From an uncultured Pseudodesulfovibrio sp. (GTDB lineage Bacteria; Desulfobacterota; Desulfovibrionia; Desulfovibrionales; Desulfovibrionaceae), in the NCBI GenBank assembly GCA_947259235.1, contig CAMYLL010000006.1, positions 1-20,896 of the forward strand: a stretch of DNA of 20,896 nt. Direction: 5' to 3'. A model generated the notes under the pieces. The model was not told the DNA's origin. It searched no databases and worked only from the letters and a program-made list of their open reading frames with translations. Positions 1 through 7,462 of the stretch are shown here, one piece after another (within the stretch, counting starts at the first letter, position 1; each line of letters begins with the position of its first letter). A program made the translations under genes and the position numbers.

Positions 1-99
1 GTTGGAGTTGTCGATGGAGGTGATCGCCAGAGTAATCAGCCCGAGAAGGAGGACGAGAATCACGCCGAACCCCAGGGAAAGTTTAGTAGCTAATTTCAT
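1..99 (-). CDS. Membrane sensor N-terminus, probably methyl-accepting chemotaxis protein (partial)
   Basis: Only the first 33 codons are in the window; the gene runs off the left edge. The peptide begins MKLATKLSLGFGVILVLLL, a short basic stretch followed by a hydrophobic helix of about 20 residues and then a polar ITSIDNSN segment. This is the usual opening of methyl-accepting chemotaxis proteins with a 4HB-type periplasmic sensor in sulfate reducers. The start is the ATG at 97-99, with a weak purine-rich stretch upstream. The same pattern can open a membrane histidine kinase or another HAMP protein, so the class is inferred from the N-terminus alone. It is divergent from enolase. Confidence 0.55.
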   Translation of the reverse strand, partial: MKLATKLSLGFGVILVLLLGLITLAITSIDNSN

Positions 100-158
100 A
101 CGGTTTTTTTCTGCTTATTGATAGGTTTTTGATTGGAAATCTGTCGTTGGAAGACGCC

Positions 159-187
159 CTTTTATGCAAGGAAGGCGGGTAGGGCAA
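159..187 (-). promoter_or_regulatory. Candidate sigma70 promoter of the minus-strand membrane sensor
   Basis: On the minus strand a TTGCCC hexamer (182-187) is followed after exactly 17 bases by TAAAAG (159-164). This would start transcription near 152 and give a leader of about 50 bases before the ATG at 99. No sigma28 or sigma54 element typical of chemotaxis genes was seen. Confidence 0.35.
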
Positions 188-194
188 TGATTTT

Positions 195-229
195 TTACTA
201 CTAGTAACTATTGTTACATGGTTGTAACA
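195..229. promoter_or_regulatory. Cluster of overlapping GTTAC/GTAAC palindromes, probable operator
   Basis: Three perfect inverted repeats overlap here. TTACTA-C-TAGTAA lies at 195-207, GTAAC-TATT-GTTAC at 204-217 and TGTTAC-ATGGTT-GTAACA at 212-229. Together they form alternating GTAAC/GTTAC half-sites over 35 bases, just upstream of the predicted -35 of the minus-strand sensor gene. The placement suits a dimeric regulator, perhaps an activator of the sensor gene. The regulator is unknown. The rest of the 100-465 gap holds the two promoters described separately and nothing else I can identify. Confidence 0.4.
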
Positions 230-385
230 TGCAATGAATCCAATGAGCGTCAAGCCGCCGTTTTCTTGCAAATTAATGTTTCTTATGTCGCGCACGAGCG
301 TAGCGTGTCCCCCGGGCTGGTGCGCAGGGCTGTGGATCGTGCCGGAGGATAATAACTGCCATCGGGCTTCTTTGCGTATATGGAA

Positions 386-1755
<1,370 letters not shown>

Positions 1756-1841
1756 CCACCGCGCACGGGAGGGATCGCGGGAAAACCCGCAACGCGGCCG
1801 TTGCCTTCATGCACGGCTGACACCTCTTCCCGCCTGTTTTC

Positions 1842-1880
1842 AACGGGTTGCGGCCATCGGGCCGCAACCCGTTTCCTTTG
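1842..1880 (+). terminator. Rho-independent terminator of eno
   Basis: A perfect 14-bp stem (AACGGGTTGCGGCC at 1842-1855 with its complement at 1860-1873) encloses a 4-base ATCG loop. It is followed by TTTCCTTT. It lies 87 bases after the enolase stop and isolates it from the arsR operon. Confidence 0.85.
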
Positions 1881-1940
1881 TGGGCTCCTCCCGCCAGCGT
1901 TTTCCCGGGGCTTGCCCGGTCGCGAAGCCTGCCGAGACCC

Positions 1941-1973
1941 TTGACAGGGTTTTCATTTGGCATTATTGCCAAA
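1941..1973 (+). promoter_or_regulatory. arsR promoter with overlapping 18-bp palindromic operator
   Basis: A consensus -35 TTGACA is at 1941-1946. A -10 at 17-base spacing would be TATTGC (1964-1969). Across it lies the perfect palindrome TTTGGCATTATTGCCAAA (1956-1973; 7-bp arms, 4-base spacer), which ends two bases before the arsR ATG. A repressor bound here would cover the -10 and the start site. The geometry puts transcription start at or next to the ATG. Confidence 0.65.
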
Positions 1974-1975
1974 CA

Positions 1976-2293
1976 ATGAACACGACACCACCCAAGGAAG
2001 TGCTCACCGCGCACCAGTTTGCCGAGCGGGCCAAGGTCATGAAAGCCCTGGCGCATCCGTCGCGGCTGATGATGATCGACGCCCTGTCGCGCGGGGAGCG
2101 GTGCGTCTGCGACCTGCAGGAGCTCATCGGACACGACATCTCCACTGTTTCCAAGCATCTTTCCGTCCTCAAGAAGGCGGGAGTCGTGACCGACGAGCGG
2201 CGTGGCAAGCAGGTGTATTACCGGTTGAAAGTTCCATGCATCCTGAACTTTTTCCATTGCGTGGAATCGGTGATCGAGGCCAACAACGGGTAA
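1976..2293 (+). CDS. arsR: ArsR/SmtB-family metal(loid)-responsive repressor
   Basis: 105-residue winged-helix repressor. Residues 20-31 read KVMKALAHPSRL, the recognition helix region is GHDISTVSKHLSVLKKAGVV (52-71) and the wing is DERRGKQVYYRL (73-84). ERCVCDLQEL (41-50) carries the Cys43-x-Cys45 pair of the alpha-3 site used by ArsR proteins for As(III)/Sb(III). Cys88 and Cys95 near the C-terminus could supply further thiol ligands. The start was set at the ATG at 1976. The in-frame ATG at 1880 would run the coding sequence through the promoter and palindrome and adds a non-ArsR sequence. No Shine-Dalgarno precedes 1976, so the mRNA may be leaderless. It heads the operon and probably represses both itself and the permease. 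Confidence 0.93.
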   Translation: MNTTPPKEVLTAHQFAERAKVMKALAHPSRLMMIDALSRGERCVCDLQELIGHDISTVSKHLSVLKKAGVVTDERRGKQVYYRLKVPCILNFFHCVESVIEANNG

Positions 2294-2311
2294 ATTTTTT
2301 TGCGTCAACAC

Positions 2312-2327
2312 TTGGCGAACATGCCAA
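2312..2327 (+). promoter_or_regulatory. Second ArsR-type operator, upstream of the permease
   Basis: TTGGC-GAACAT-GCCAA repeats the core of the arsR palindrome (TTGGC-N6-GCCAA with identical spacing; 12 of 18 bases shared over the extended site). It lies in the 46-base gap between arsR and the permease, just before the AGGTGAG ribosome-binding site (2331-2337). It suggests internal control of the structural genes by the same ArsR. Because it sits so near the translation start it might instead act in the mRNA. Confidence 0.6.
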
Positions 2328-2339
2328 ACGAGGTGAGAT

Positions 2340-3428
2340 ATGAACACACAGTCACAGGAAAACGACAGCCCGATTCAGGGCGGACCGCCTGCGGATGAAC
2401 CGGGCCGCCGGGCCGCCTGGCTCCAGCTCCTGCTCGGGGTGGTTGCCCTGGGCGTCTGGTACGCCCTGTACAGCCAGCTGCTGCCCTTTGCCGACTGGTT
2501 CGCCTATTCGCTCCTCGGCCTTTCGCCCGAGAGTCATCTCGGGTCCGCCGTCCAGTTTTTCGTCTACGATACGCCCAAGGTGCTGATGCTCCTGCTGCTG
2601 GTGGTCTTCTTCGTGGGCATCCTCCGTTCCTTTGTCACGGTCGACTGGACCCGGCGCGTGCTGGCCGGGAAGAAGGAATCCGTGGGCAACGTCCTGGCCG
2701 CGCTGCTCGGCGTGGTCACGCCGTTCTGTTCCTGCTCGGCCGTGCCGCTGTTCATCGGGTTCATGACCGCGGGCGTCCCCCTGGGCGTGACCTTCTCGTT
2801 CCTCATCTCCGCGCCCATGGTCAACGAGATCGCCCTGGTGCTGCTCTACGGGCTGCTGGGGTGGAAGATCGCCGTTCTGTATTTCGTCACGGGCATCAGC
2901 GTGGCCATCGTCGCGGGCTGGGTCATGGGCCGCCTGAAGCTGGAGAATCATGTCGAGGACTGGGTCAGGGAGATCCGGGCCGGGGAGAGCGGCATGATGG
3001 ACCAGAAGATGACCTGGCGGGAGCGGTTCGAGTACGCCCTGGATTCGGTCAGGGACATCGTGGGCCGGGTCTGGAAGTATGTTGTCATCGGCATAGCCGT
3101 GGGCGCGGGCATCCACGGCTATGTGCCGGAAGGATATCTGGCCACGGTCATGGGCGACTCCGCGTGGTGGTCCGTGCCTTTCTCCGTGGTGATCGGCATC
3201 CCCATGTACACCAACGCGGCGGGGGTCATCCCCGTGGTCGAGGCGCTGCTTGGCAAGGGCGCGGCCCTGGGCACGGTGCTGGCCTTCATGATGAGCGTCA
3301 TCGCCCTGTCATTTCCGGAAATGGTCATTCTCAGGAAGGTGCTCAAGCCTCGCCTGATCGCGGTATTTATCGGCGTTGTGGGCTGCGGCATCCTGTTTGT
3401 CGGCTACCTGTTCAACGCCATTGTCTGA
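2340..3428 (+). CDS. ArsP/DUF318-type permease
   Basis: 362-residue polytopic membrane protein of the predicted permease family PF03773, whose characterised member ArsP exports trivalent organoarsenicals. Diagnostic motifs are VVTPFCSCSAVPLF (residues 125-138, with Cys130 and Cys132), SAPMVNEIALVLLYGLLGW (158-175), and GIPMYTNAAGVIPVVEALL (286-304) followed by SFPEMVILRKVLKPRLI. About eight hydrophobic segments are visible. A charged cytoplasmic loop (about 199-235) divides two homologous halves. The N-terminal 25 residues are polar. The ATG at 2340 follows AGGTGAG. The substrate is not readable from sequence; ArsR control suggests an arsenic, antimony or related thiophilic species. Confidence 0.88.
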   Translation: MNTQSQENDSPIQGGPPADEPGRRAAWLQLLLGVVALGVWYALYSQLLPFADWFAYSLLGLSPESHLGSAVQFFVYDTPKVLMLLLLVVFFVGILRSFVTVDWTRRVLAGKKESVGNVLAALLGVVTPFCSCSAVPLFIGFMTAGVPLGVTFSFLISAPMVNEIALVLLYGLLGWKIAVLYFVTGISVAIVAGWVMGRLKLENHVEDWVREIRAGESGMMDQKMTWRERFEYALDSVRDIVGRVWKYVVIGIAVGAGIHGYVPEGYLATVMGDSAWWSVPFSVVIGIPMYTNAAGVIPVVEALLGKGAALGTVLAFMMSVIALSFPEMVILRKVLKPRLIAVFIGVVGCGILFVGYLFNAIV

Positions 3429-3452
3429 TACCCTCGAAGCAAGGAGACGGAT

Positions 3453-3683
3453 ATGAAGATTCACGTGATGGGTCCCGGTTGCGCCAAGTGCAAGCAGGCC
3501 GAACAGACCGTGCGGGAGGCCGTGGCCGAGAGCGGCGTCGAGGCCGAAGTGATCAAGGTCGATGACTTCCAGGAGATCGCGAAGTTCGGCGTGTTCTCCA
3601 CCCCGGCCGTTGCCGTGGACGGCGAGGTCAAGGTGGTGGGCAAGGCGCCCAACAAGAAGGACGTGCTGGGCTGGTTGAAGTAA
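3453..3683 (+). CDS. Small thioredoxin-like redox disulfide protein (TIGR00412 type)
   Basis: 76-residue mini-thioredoxin. It begins MKIHVMGPGCAKC, with the CxxC redox pair at Cys10/Cys13 directly after the first beta strand, and has the cis-proline segment FSTPAVAVDG with Pro51. It lacks a signal peptide, so it should act in the cytoplasm. Members of this family are regularly encoded beside or fused to DUF318 permeases. AAGGAGA (3441-3447) lies upstream of the ATG, and the gap to the permease is 24 bases. The likely role is thiol-disulfide exchange with the permease Cys residues or reduction of the substrate; this is inferred from position. Confidence 0.88.
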   Translation: MKIHVMGPGCAKCKQAEQTVREAVAESGVEAEVIKVDDFQEIAKFGVFSTPAVAVDGEVKVVGKAPNKKDVLGWLK

Positions 3684-3708
3684 CGTATTATCAGGGAGAT
3701 GGTGAGTC

Positions 3709-4083
3709 ATGTCGAAATGCGACTGTGCGTGCGGCGCTGCGCCGAAGTTTGTCTTTTCCTGTTCCGGGGCTGCCGATGTGGGCGAGGTGGCCGACCAGGC
3801 CGCCCGCCTGCTGTCCCGCGAGGGAAGCCTGAAGATGTTCTGTCTGGCCGGGATCGGCGGGCGCGTGTCCGGCATCGTCAAGAGTGCCGAGGCGGCCTCC
3901 CGCATCGTGGCCATTGACGGTTGCCCGCTGAATTGCGCCTCGAAGACCCTGGAGGAAGCCGGGTTCTCCGGTTTCGACACTGTCCGGCTCGACGCCATGG
4001 GACTCAGCAAGGGAGAGGCCCAGGCCTCGCCGGAAAACATCAGGCTGGTGGCGGACGCTGTCACGCGTCTGCTGAAAGGATGA
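3709..4083 (+). CDS. DGC-domain putative zinc/metal-binding protein
   Basis: 124-residue cytoplasmic protein matching the DGC family (PF08859), named for the motif seen here in VAIDGCPLNC (67-76). It has seven cysteines: Cys4, Cys6 and Cys8 in an unusual N-terminal CDCAC cluster, Cys18 in FSCSGAADVG, Cys45 in MFCLAGIGG, and Cys72 and Cys76. The pattern ADVGEVADQAARLL followed by GIGGRV is typical. The biochemical function of the family is unknown; metal or metalloid binding is inferred from the cysteines. GGAGATGGTGAG precedes the ATG. Its stop overlaps the beginning of the next gene. Confidence 0.85.
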   Translation: MSKCDCACGAAPKFVFSCSGAADVGEVADQAARLLSREGSLKMFCLAGIGGRVSGIVKSAEAASRIVAIDGCPLNCASKTLEEAGFSGFDTVRLDAMGLSKGEAQASPENIRLVADAVTRLLKG

Positions 4084-4085
4084 CC

Positions 4086-4553
4086 ATGAGAATACGAAAA
4101 ACCGTTGCGGGCCTGATCGCCCTGGTCCTTGTTGGGGTGCTCATGACGGCCTGCTCTTCTGGGGCGTCAGACACGAAGGGCGCGTCGGACACAAAGGGGG
4201 CGTCGGACACAAAGGGCGCGGCAGTCCCCTCCGCCTCCGAGCTGATTTCCGGCGCTCCGCAAAGCGTGCCCGTGCCCGGCATGGTCACCATGGTGGACAT
4301 AGGCGCGCACGCATGCGTGCCGTGCAGGATGATGACTCCGATCATCGAGGAACTCTCCCGGGAGTACGACGGGCGGGCGGCCATTGTTTTCATAGACGTC
4401 TGGGTGAACCAGGGCGAGGCGCGGCGGTATGGAGTCCGCGCGATCCCCACGCAGATCTTCTATGACGCCAACGGGGAGGAGCGATACCGGCATGAAGGTT
4501 TTCTGGACAAGGACGCCATCGTCCGCAAGCTGACGGAACTCGGCGTCAGATAG
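4086..4553 (+). CDS. Thioredoxin-fold lipoprotein
   Basis: 155 residues. A signal peptide MRIRKTVAGLIALVLVGVLMTAC ends in a lipobox-like MTAC with Cys23 as the probable lipidated residue. A low-complexity linker (26-44) with three GASDTK repeats follows, then a thioredoxin domain with CVPC (Cys77/Cys80) and the cis-Pro segment AIPTQ (Pro121). It should be membrane-anchored on the periplasmic side and exchange electrons with the downstream CcdA protein. The start at 4086 is chosen because AAAGGA (4075-4080) is correctly spaced. The in-frame ATG at 4080, overlapping the previous stop as ATGA, is an alternative that adds MT. Confidence 0.85.
   Translation: MRIRKTVAGLIALVLVGVLMTACSSGASDTKGASDTKGASDTKGAAVPSASELISGAPQSVPVPGMVTMVDIGAHACVPCRMMTPIIEELSREYDGRAAIVFIDVWVNQGEARRYGVRAIPTQIFYDANGEERYRHEGFLDKDAIVRKLTELGVR
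4161..4214 (+). repeat. Three tandem 18-bp units in the lipoprotein linker
   Basis: Units at 4161-4178, 4179-4196 and 4197-4214 differ by only a few bases and each encode GASDTK. They lie between the lipobox Cys and the thioredoxin domain, so copy-number change would alter tether length without a frameshift. Confidence 0.95.
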
Positions 4554-4563
4554 GCGTGTGTTC

Positions 4564-5262
4564 ATGGACCAGTTTTTCATTACGCTCAACGCCTGGATTG
4601 TGAGCGGGACGGCCGTTGCCGCCCTGGGTTGTTTCCTGTGGGGCGTCGTCAGCGTCCTTTTCTCCCCGTGCCATCTGGCCTCAATCCCGCTCTTCGTCGG
4701 GTATGTCGGCGGCCAGAACGAGCTGGTCGAGGGCAGGCGGGCCGCTGTCTATGCGGTTTTGTTCACCTGCGGGCTGTTCATCACCATCGCCGTTGTCGGC
4801 ATTATCTGCGCCATGCTCGGCAGGATGCTGGGCGATATCGGCCCATGGTGGGGCGTGCCTATCGGCCTGGTTCTCATCTGGGTCGCGCTGGACATGCTGG
4901 GCGTGGCCCGGTGCTCCATGTCCGGCAGCCTCATGGGCAGGCTCCGGCTGAGGGGCTTTGCCGGGGCCTTTGTGCTGGGTCTCGCCTACGGGGTCCTTTC
5001 CGGCTCATGCACCTTCGGCTTCATCGCTCCCATCCTGGCAATCATCACGGTGCAGGAGCAGGTTGCCACGGGCGTGCTGTTCGTCCTCCTTTTCGGCCTG
5101 GGGCACTGCATCCCCATTGCGATCGCCGGGAGCTCCGCGTCGCTGGTGCGGCGGCTGATGGGCAACAGCCGGTGGCAAAAGAGCGGCATGGTCTTCAGGC
5201 GTCTGGCCGGATGCCTTGTGGGCGTCCTCGGGATATATTTCATTATTGATGCGTTCCGGTAG
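4564..5262 (+). CDS. CcdA/DsbD-type transmembrane thiol electron carrier
   Basis: 232-residue membrane protein with six hydrophobic helices, of the cytochrome c biogenesis CcdA/DsbD-beta family. The family moves reducing equivalents from cytoplasmic thioredoxin to periplasmic thiol proteins using one Cys in each half of the molecule. Here these are Cys36 in LFSPCHLASIPLF and Cys149 in LSGSCTFGFIAPIL. Other cysteines (Cys23, Cys69, Cys82) lie within membrane segments. It follows the lipoprotein by ten bases and its obvious partner is that protein. The start is uncertain: ATG 4564 is used, with GTG 4558 as an in-frame alternative, and neither has a clear ribosome-binding site, suggesting translational coupling. 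It ends the arsR operon. Confidence 0.87.
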   Translation: MDQFFITLNAWIVSGTAVAALGCFLWGVVSVLFSPCHLASIPLFVGYVGGQNELVEGRRAAVYAVLFTCGLFITIAVVGIICAMLGRMLGDIGPWWGVPIGLVLIWVALDMLGVARCSMSGSLMGRLRLRGFAGAFVLGLAYGVLSGSCTFGFIAPILAIITVQEQVATGVLFVLLFGLGHCIPIAIAGSSASLVRRLMGNSRWQKSGMVFRRLAGCLVGVLGIYFIIDAFR

Positions 5263-5304
5263 CCTGGCAGTCGTTTCGAGCCAGGGGATGCCGGGCGGGC
5301 CAGG

Positions 5305-5333
5305 TTGCATATTCCCGTCTTTTTCTCTACGAC
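5305..5333 (+). promoter_or_regulatory. Weak candidate promoter for folD
   Basis: TTGCAT (5305-5310) and TACGAC (5328-5333) are 17 bases apart. If used, folD would have a leader of about 170 bases. Nothing else stands out in the 250-base gap except the hairpin next to the folD ribosome-binding site. Confidence 0.28.
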
Positions 5334-5464
5334 TCATGCAGCGCGGCCGGATCGCGCCTGTGTGAACAATCCGCAATCAACCAACGCTCCAGGACCAGGG
5401 ACGCCGCATCCGTTGTTTCGTGCCGATGCATGGCGGTGTCATCGCCGGATGGTTTTGGGGGATA

Positions 5465-5495
5465 CTCGGGGTCCGCTTTCAGCCGGTTCCCCGAG
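5465..5495 (+). other. Leader hairpin just upstream of the folD ribosome-binding site
   Basis: CTCGGGG (5465-5471) pairs with CCCCGAG (5489-5495), leaving a 17-base loop. The stem ends six bases before the GGAGG at 5501-5505. I do not recognise a known THF riboswitch here. The hairpin may only space or insulate the initiation site. Confidence 0.3.
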
Positions 5496-5512
5496 CCGCC
5501 GGAGGCAACATC

Positions 5513-6370
5513 ATGATTCTACTCGACGGCAAGGAAACAGCGGCCACCATTCGGGCCGAGATCAAAGAGGAAGTGAGCGCCCTTTCGGCCAAGTACGGTC
5601 GCAAGCCCGGTCTGGCCGTTGTCCTGGTGGGCGAGGACCCCGCCAGCCAGGTCTACGTGCGCAACAAGGAGCGCGCCTGCGAGGACTGCGGCATAGCGTC
5701 CATGCCCCACCGGTTGGAGACGGCCACCCAGCTTGAGCTGGAAGGGCTGATCCAGAAGCTCAACCGCGACGTCGACGTGGACGGCATCCTTGTCCAGCTG
5801 CCCCTGCCCAAGGGGTTGGACAGCCAGAAGATTCTCGATCTCATCGATCCCAACAAGGACGTGGACGGCTTCCACCCGGTGAACGTGGGCAAGATGAGCC
5901 TCGGCCTGCCCGGGTTCAAGCCCTGCACCCCGGCGGGCGTCATCAACCTGCTCAAGCGCTACAACCTGGACCCGGCGTGCAAGAAGGCCGTGGTCATCGG
6001 CCGCTCCAACATCGTGGGCAAGCCCCTGGCCATGATGCTCTCCCAGTCCGGCCCCTGCGCCAACGCCACGGTCACCCTGTGCCACTCGCGCACGGCCGAT
6101 CTCAAGGCCGAGTGCCGTGAGGCGGACTTCGTGTTCGCGGCCATCGGCATGCCCAACTTCGTCACCGCCGACATGGTCAAGGAAGGCGCTGTGGTGGTTG
6201 ATGTCGGCATCAACCGCACCGACGAGGGGCTGGCCGGAGACTGCGACTTCGAGGGGCTCAAGGACAAGGTCCACGCCATCACCCCGGTACCGGGCGGCGT
6301 CGGCCCCATGACCATCGCCCAGCTCATGGTCAACACCCTGGAAGCCTTCAAGCTCCACGTGGGCGCGTAG
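5513..6370 (+). CDS. folD: Bifunctional methylene-THF dehydrogenase / methenyl-THF cyclohydrolase
   Basis: 285 residues, the standard FolD length. The enzyme interconverts 5,10-methylene-, methenyl- and 10-formyl-tetrahydrofolate in the cytoplasm with NAD(P). Motifs are [17 protein letters not shown] with catalytic Lys52, [26 protein letters not shown], the nucleotide-binding [17 protein letters not shown], and the C-terminal signature [15 protein letters not shown]. The ATG at 5513 follows GGAGG. The reading frame stays open upstream to 5420, but that extension is not FolD-like. The gene is transcribed alone. Folate C1 chemistry is compatible with the CODH locus 14 kb away, though nothing here ties them together. 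Confidence 0.97.
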   Translation: MILLDGKETAATIRAEIKEEVSALSAKYGRKPGLAVVLVGEDPASQVYVRNKERACEDCGIASMPHRLETATQLELEGLIQKLNRDVDVDGILVQLPLPKGLDSQKILDLIDPNKDVDGFHPVNVGKMSLGLPGFKPCTPAGVINLLKRYNLDPACKKAVVIGRSNIVGKPLAMMLSQSGPCANATVTLCHSRTADLKAECREADFVFAAIGMPNFVTADMVKEGAVVVDVGINRTDEGLAGDCDFEGLKDKVHAITPVPGGVGPMTIAQLMVNTLEAFKLHVGA

Positions 6371-6393
6371 CCTTTCCGTCAATAATTCAAGCT

Positions 6394-6432
6394 CGGGGAG
6401 CGGTTCGGCATGTCCGGGCCGCTCCCCGTTTT
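6394..6432 (+). terminator. Rho-independent terminator of folD
   Basis: A perfect 10-bp GC-rich stem (CGGGGAGCGG 6394-6403 with 6419-6428) has a 15-base loop and is followed directly by TTTT. It starts 23 bases after the folD stop. Confidence 0.9.
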
Positions 6433-6493
6433 GCGTGGCGCGCCGTCCGGTATCGTCCGGCAAAGGGGCATGCCGGTTTTTCTGCTCGCGCAT

Positions 6494-6523
6494 TTGCCAT
6501 TTCCCTGCTGTTTCGTGTAGGTT
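6494..6523 (+). promoter_or_regulatory. Candidate promoter of the NmrA-like/HD-GYP unit
   Basis: TTGCCA (6494-6499) and TAGGTT (6518-6523) are 18 bases apart, giving a leader of about 60 bases before the ATG at 6589. The -10 resembles those at 409, 14501 and 16830. Confidence 0.4.
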
Positions 6524-6588
6524 GTGCCGGTTGGAAATCGACCATTACATCACTCCCGTGCCGAATGCGGCGTGGGCAGGAGAAATCA

Positions 6589-7452
6589 ATGAGCACTATT
6601 TTCGTTGCCGGCGCCGCCGGTACCATAGGGACCGCACTTCTGGCCTCGCTGCACGGTGCAAGCGCCGATGTCGTGGCGGGCGTCCACACCCCGGCCCAGG
6701 CTGCCACCCTCAAGGGACTCGGCGTGGAGGCCCGCGTCTTCGACTACGGCGACCAGGCGTCCATGACCGCCGCCATGCAGGGGTGCGACCGGATGTTCAT
6801 GGTCCTGCCCCTGACCCAGAGCATGACCCGATGGGGACACCTGGCCGTGGAAGCGGCCAAGGCGGCCGGTATCGGCTACATCGTCCGCTCCAGCGGCTAT
6901 GCGGCCTCGTCCGATGCCCACTGGCGGCTGGGCCGGGAGCACGGCATGGTCGATCAGTTCGTGGAGGATTCCGGCATTGCGTTCACCATACTGCGGCCCA
7001 ACACCTTCATGCAGGCGTTCTCCACGGTTCTGGCCGACTCGGTGCGCGCCGGGGTGCTGACCCAGCCCGAGGGCGACGCCAAGGTCAGCTACATAGACGT
7101 GCGCGACGTGGCCGACTGCGCCGCCCGGCTGCTCCTGGACAGCGCCGGACACGAGAAGCATTACTACGCCCTGACCGGGCCGCAGGGGCTGACCATGGCC
7201 GAGGTGGCCGGACAGCTCTCCTCGGTATCGGGCCGCGAGGTCCGCTACGAACCGGCGGCGGAAGAGGTCTATGTCCAGGACCTGGCCCGGGCGGGCGTTC
7301 CCGAGTGGAACATCAACATGCTCGTCAGCCTGACCCGGGTAATCAAGCTCGGCATGGCGGGCAACGTGACCAAGGCCGTTGAATACCTGACCGGCGTTCC
7401 GGCCAGAACGTTTGCCGATTTTGCCGCCGAGCACGGAGACTGCTGGCGCTAG
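6589..7452 (+). CDS. NmrA-like atypical short-chain NAD(P)-binding protein
   Basis: 287 residues. A Rossmann fold opens with TIFVAGAAGTIGTALL, where the GxxGxxG is Gly8, Gly11 and Gly14. Family features follow: VEARVFDYGDQASM, CDRMFMVLPL, the SSGYAASSD region, EDSGIAFTILRPNTFMQAF, and YIDVRDVADCAARLL. This is the NmrA/quinone oxidoreductase-2-like branch of extended SDRs, which lacks the usual YxxxK and often acts as an NAD(P)H-dependent reductase or redox sensor. AGGAGA precedes the ATG. The following gene's ribosome-binding site overlaps its stop codon, so the two are very likely co-transcribed. The substrate is unknown. Confidence 0.85.
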   Translation: MSTIFVAGAAGTIGTALLASLHGASADVVAGVHTPAQAATLKGLGVEARVFDYGDQASMTAAMQGCDRMFMVLPLTQSMTRWGHLAVEAAKAAGIGYIVRSSGYAASSDAHWRLGREHGMVDQFVEDSGIAFTILRPNTFMQAFSTVLADSVRAGVLTQPEGDAKVSYIDVRDVADCAARLLLDSAGHEKHYYALTGPQGLTMAEVAGQLSSVSGREVRYEPAAEEVYVQDLARAGVPEWNINMLVSLTRVIKLGMAGNVTKAVEYLTGVPARTFADFAAEHGDCWR

Positions 7453-7462
7453 GAGACCGATC

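Noticed and set aside
1880..1975. Upstream in-frame ATG extending ArsR by 32 residues
   Set aside because: The extension crosses the promoter and operator palindrome and does not resemble ArsR N-termini.
5263..5285. CCTGGC/GCCAGG repeat after the CcdA gene as a terminator
   Set aside because: Only six base pairs, 11-base loop and no T-tract; too weak to call.
5420..5512. Upstream in-frame ATG extending FolD by 31 residues
   Set aside because: FolD homologues begin with MxLLDGK at 5513, which also has the GGAGG site.
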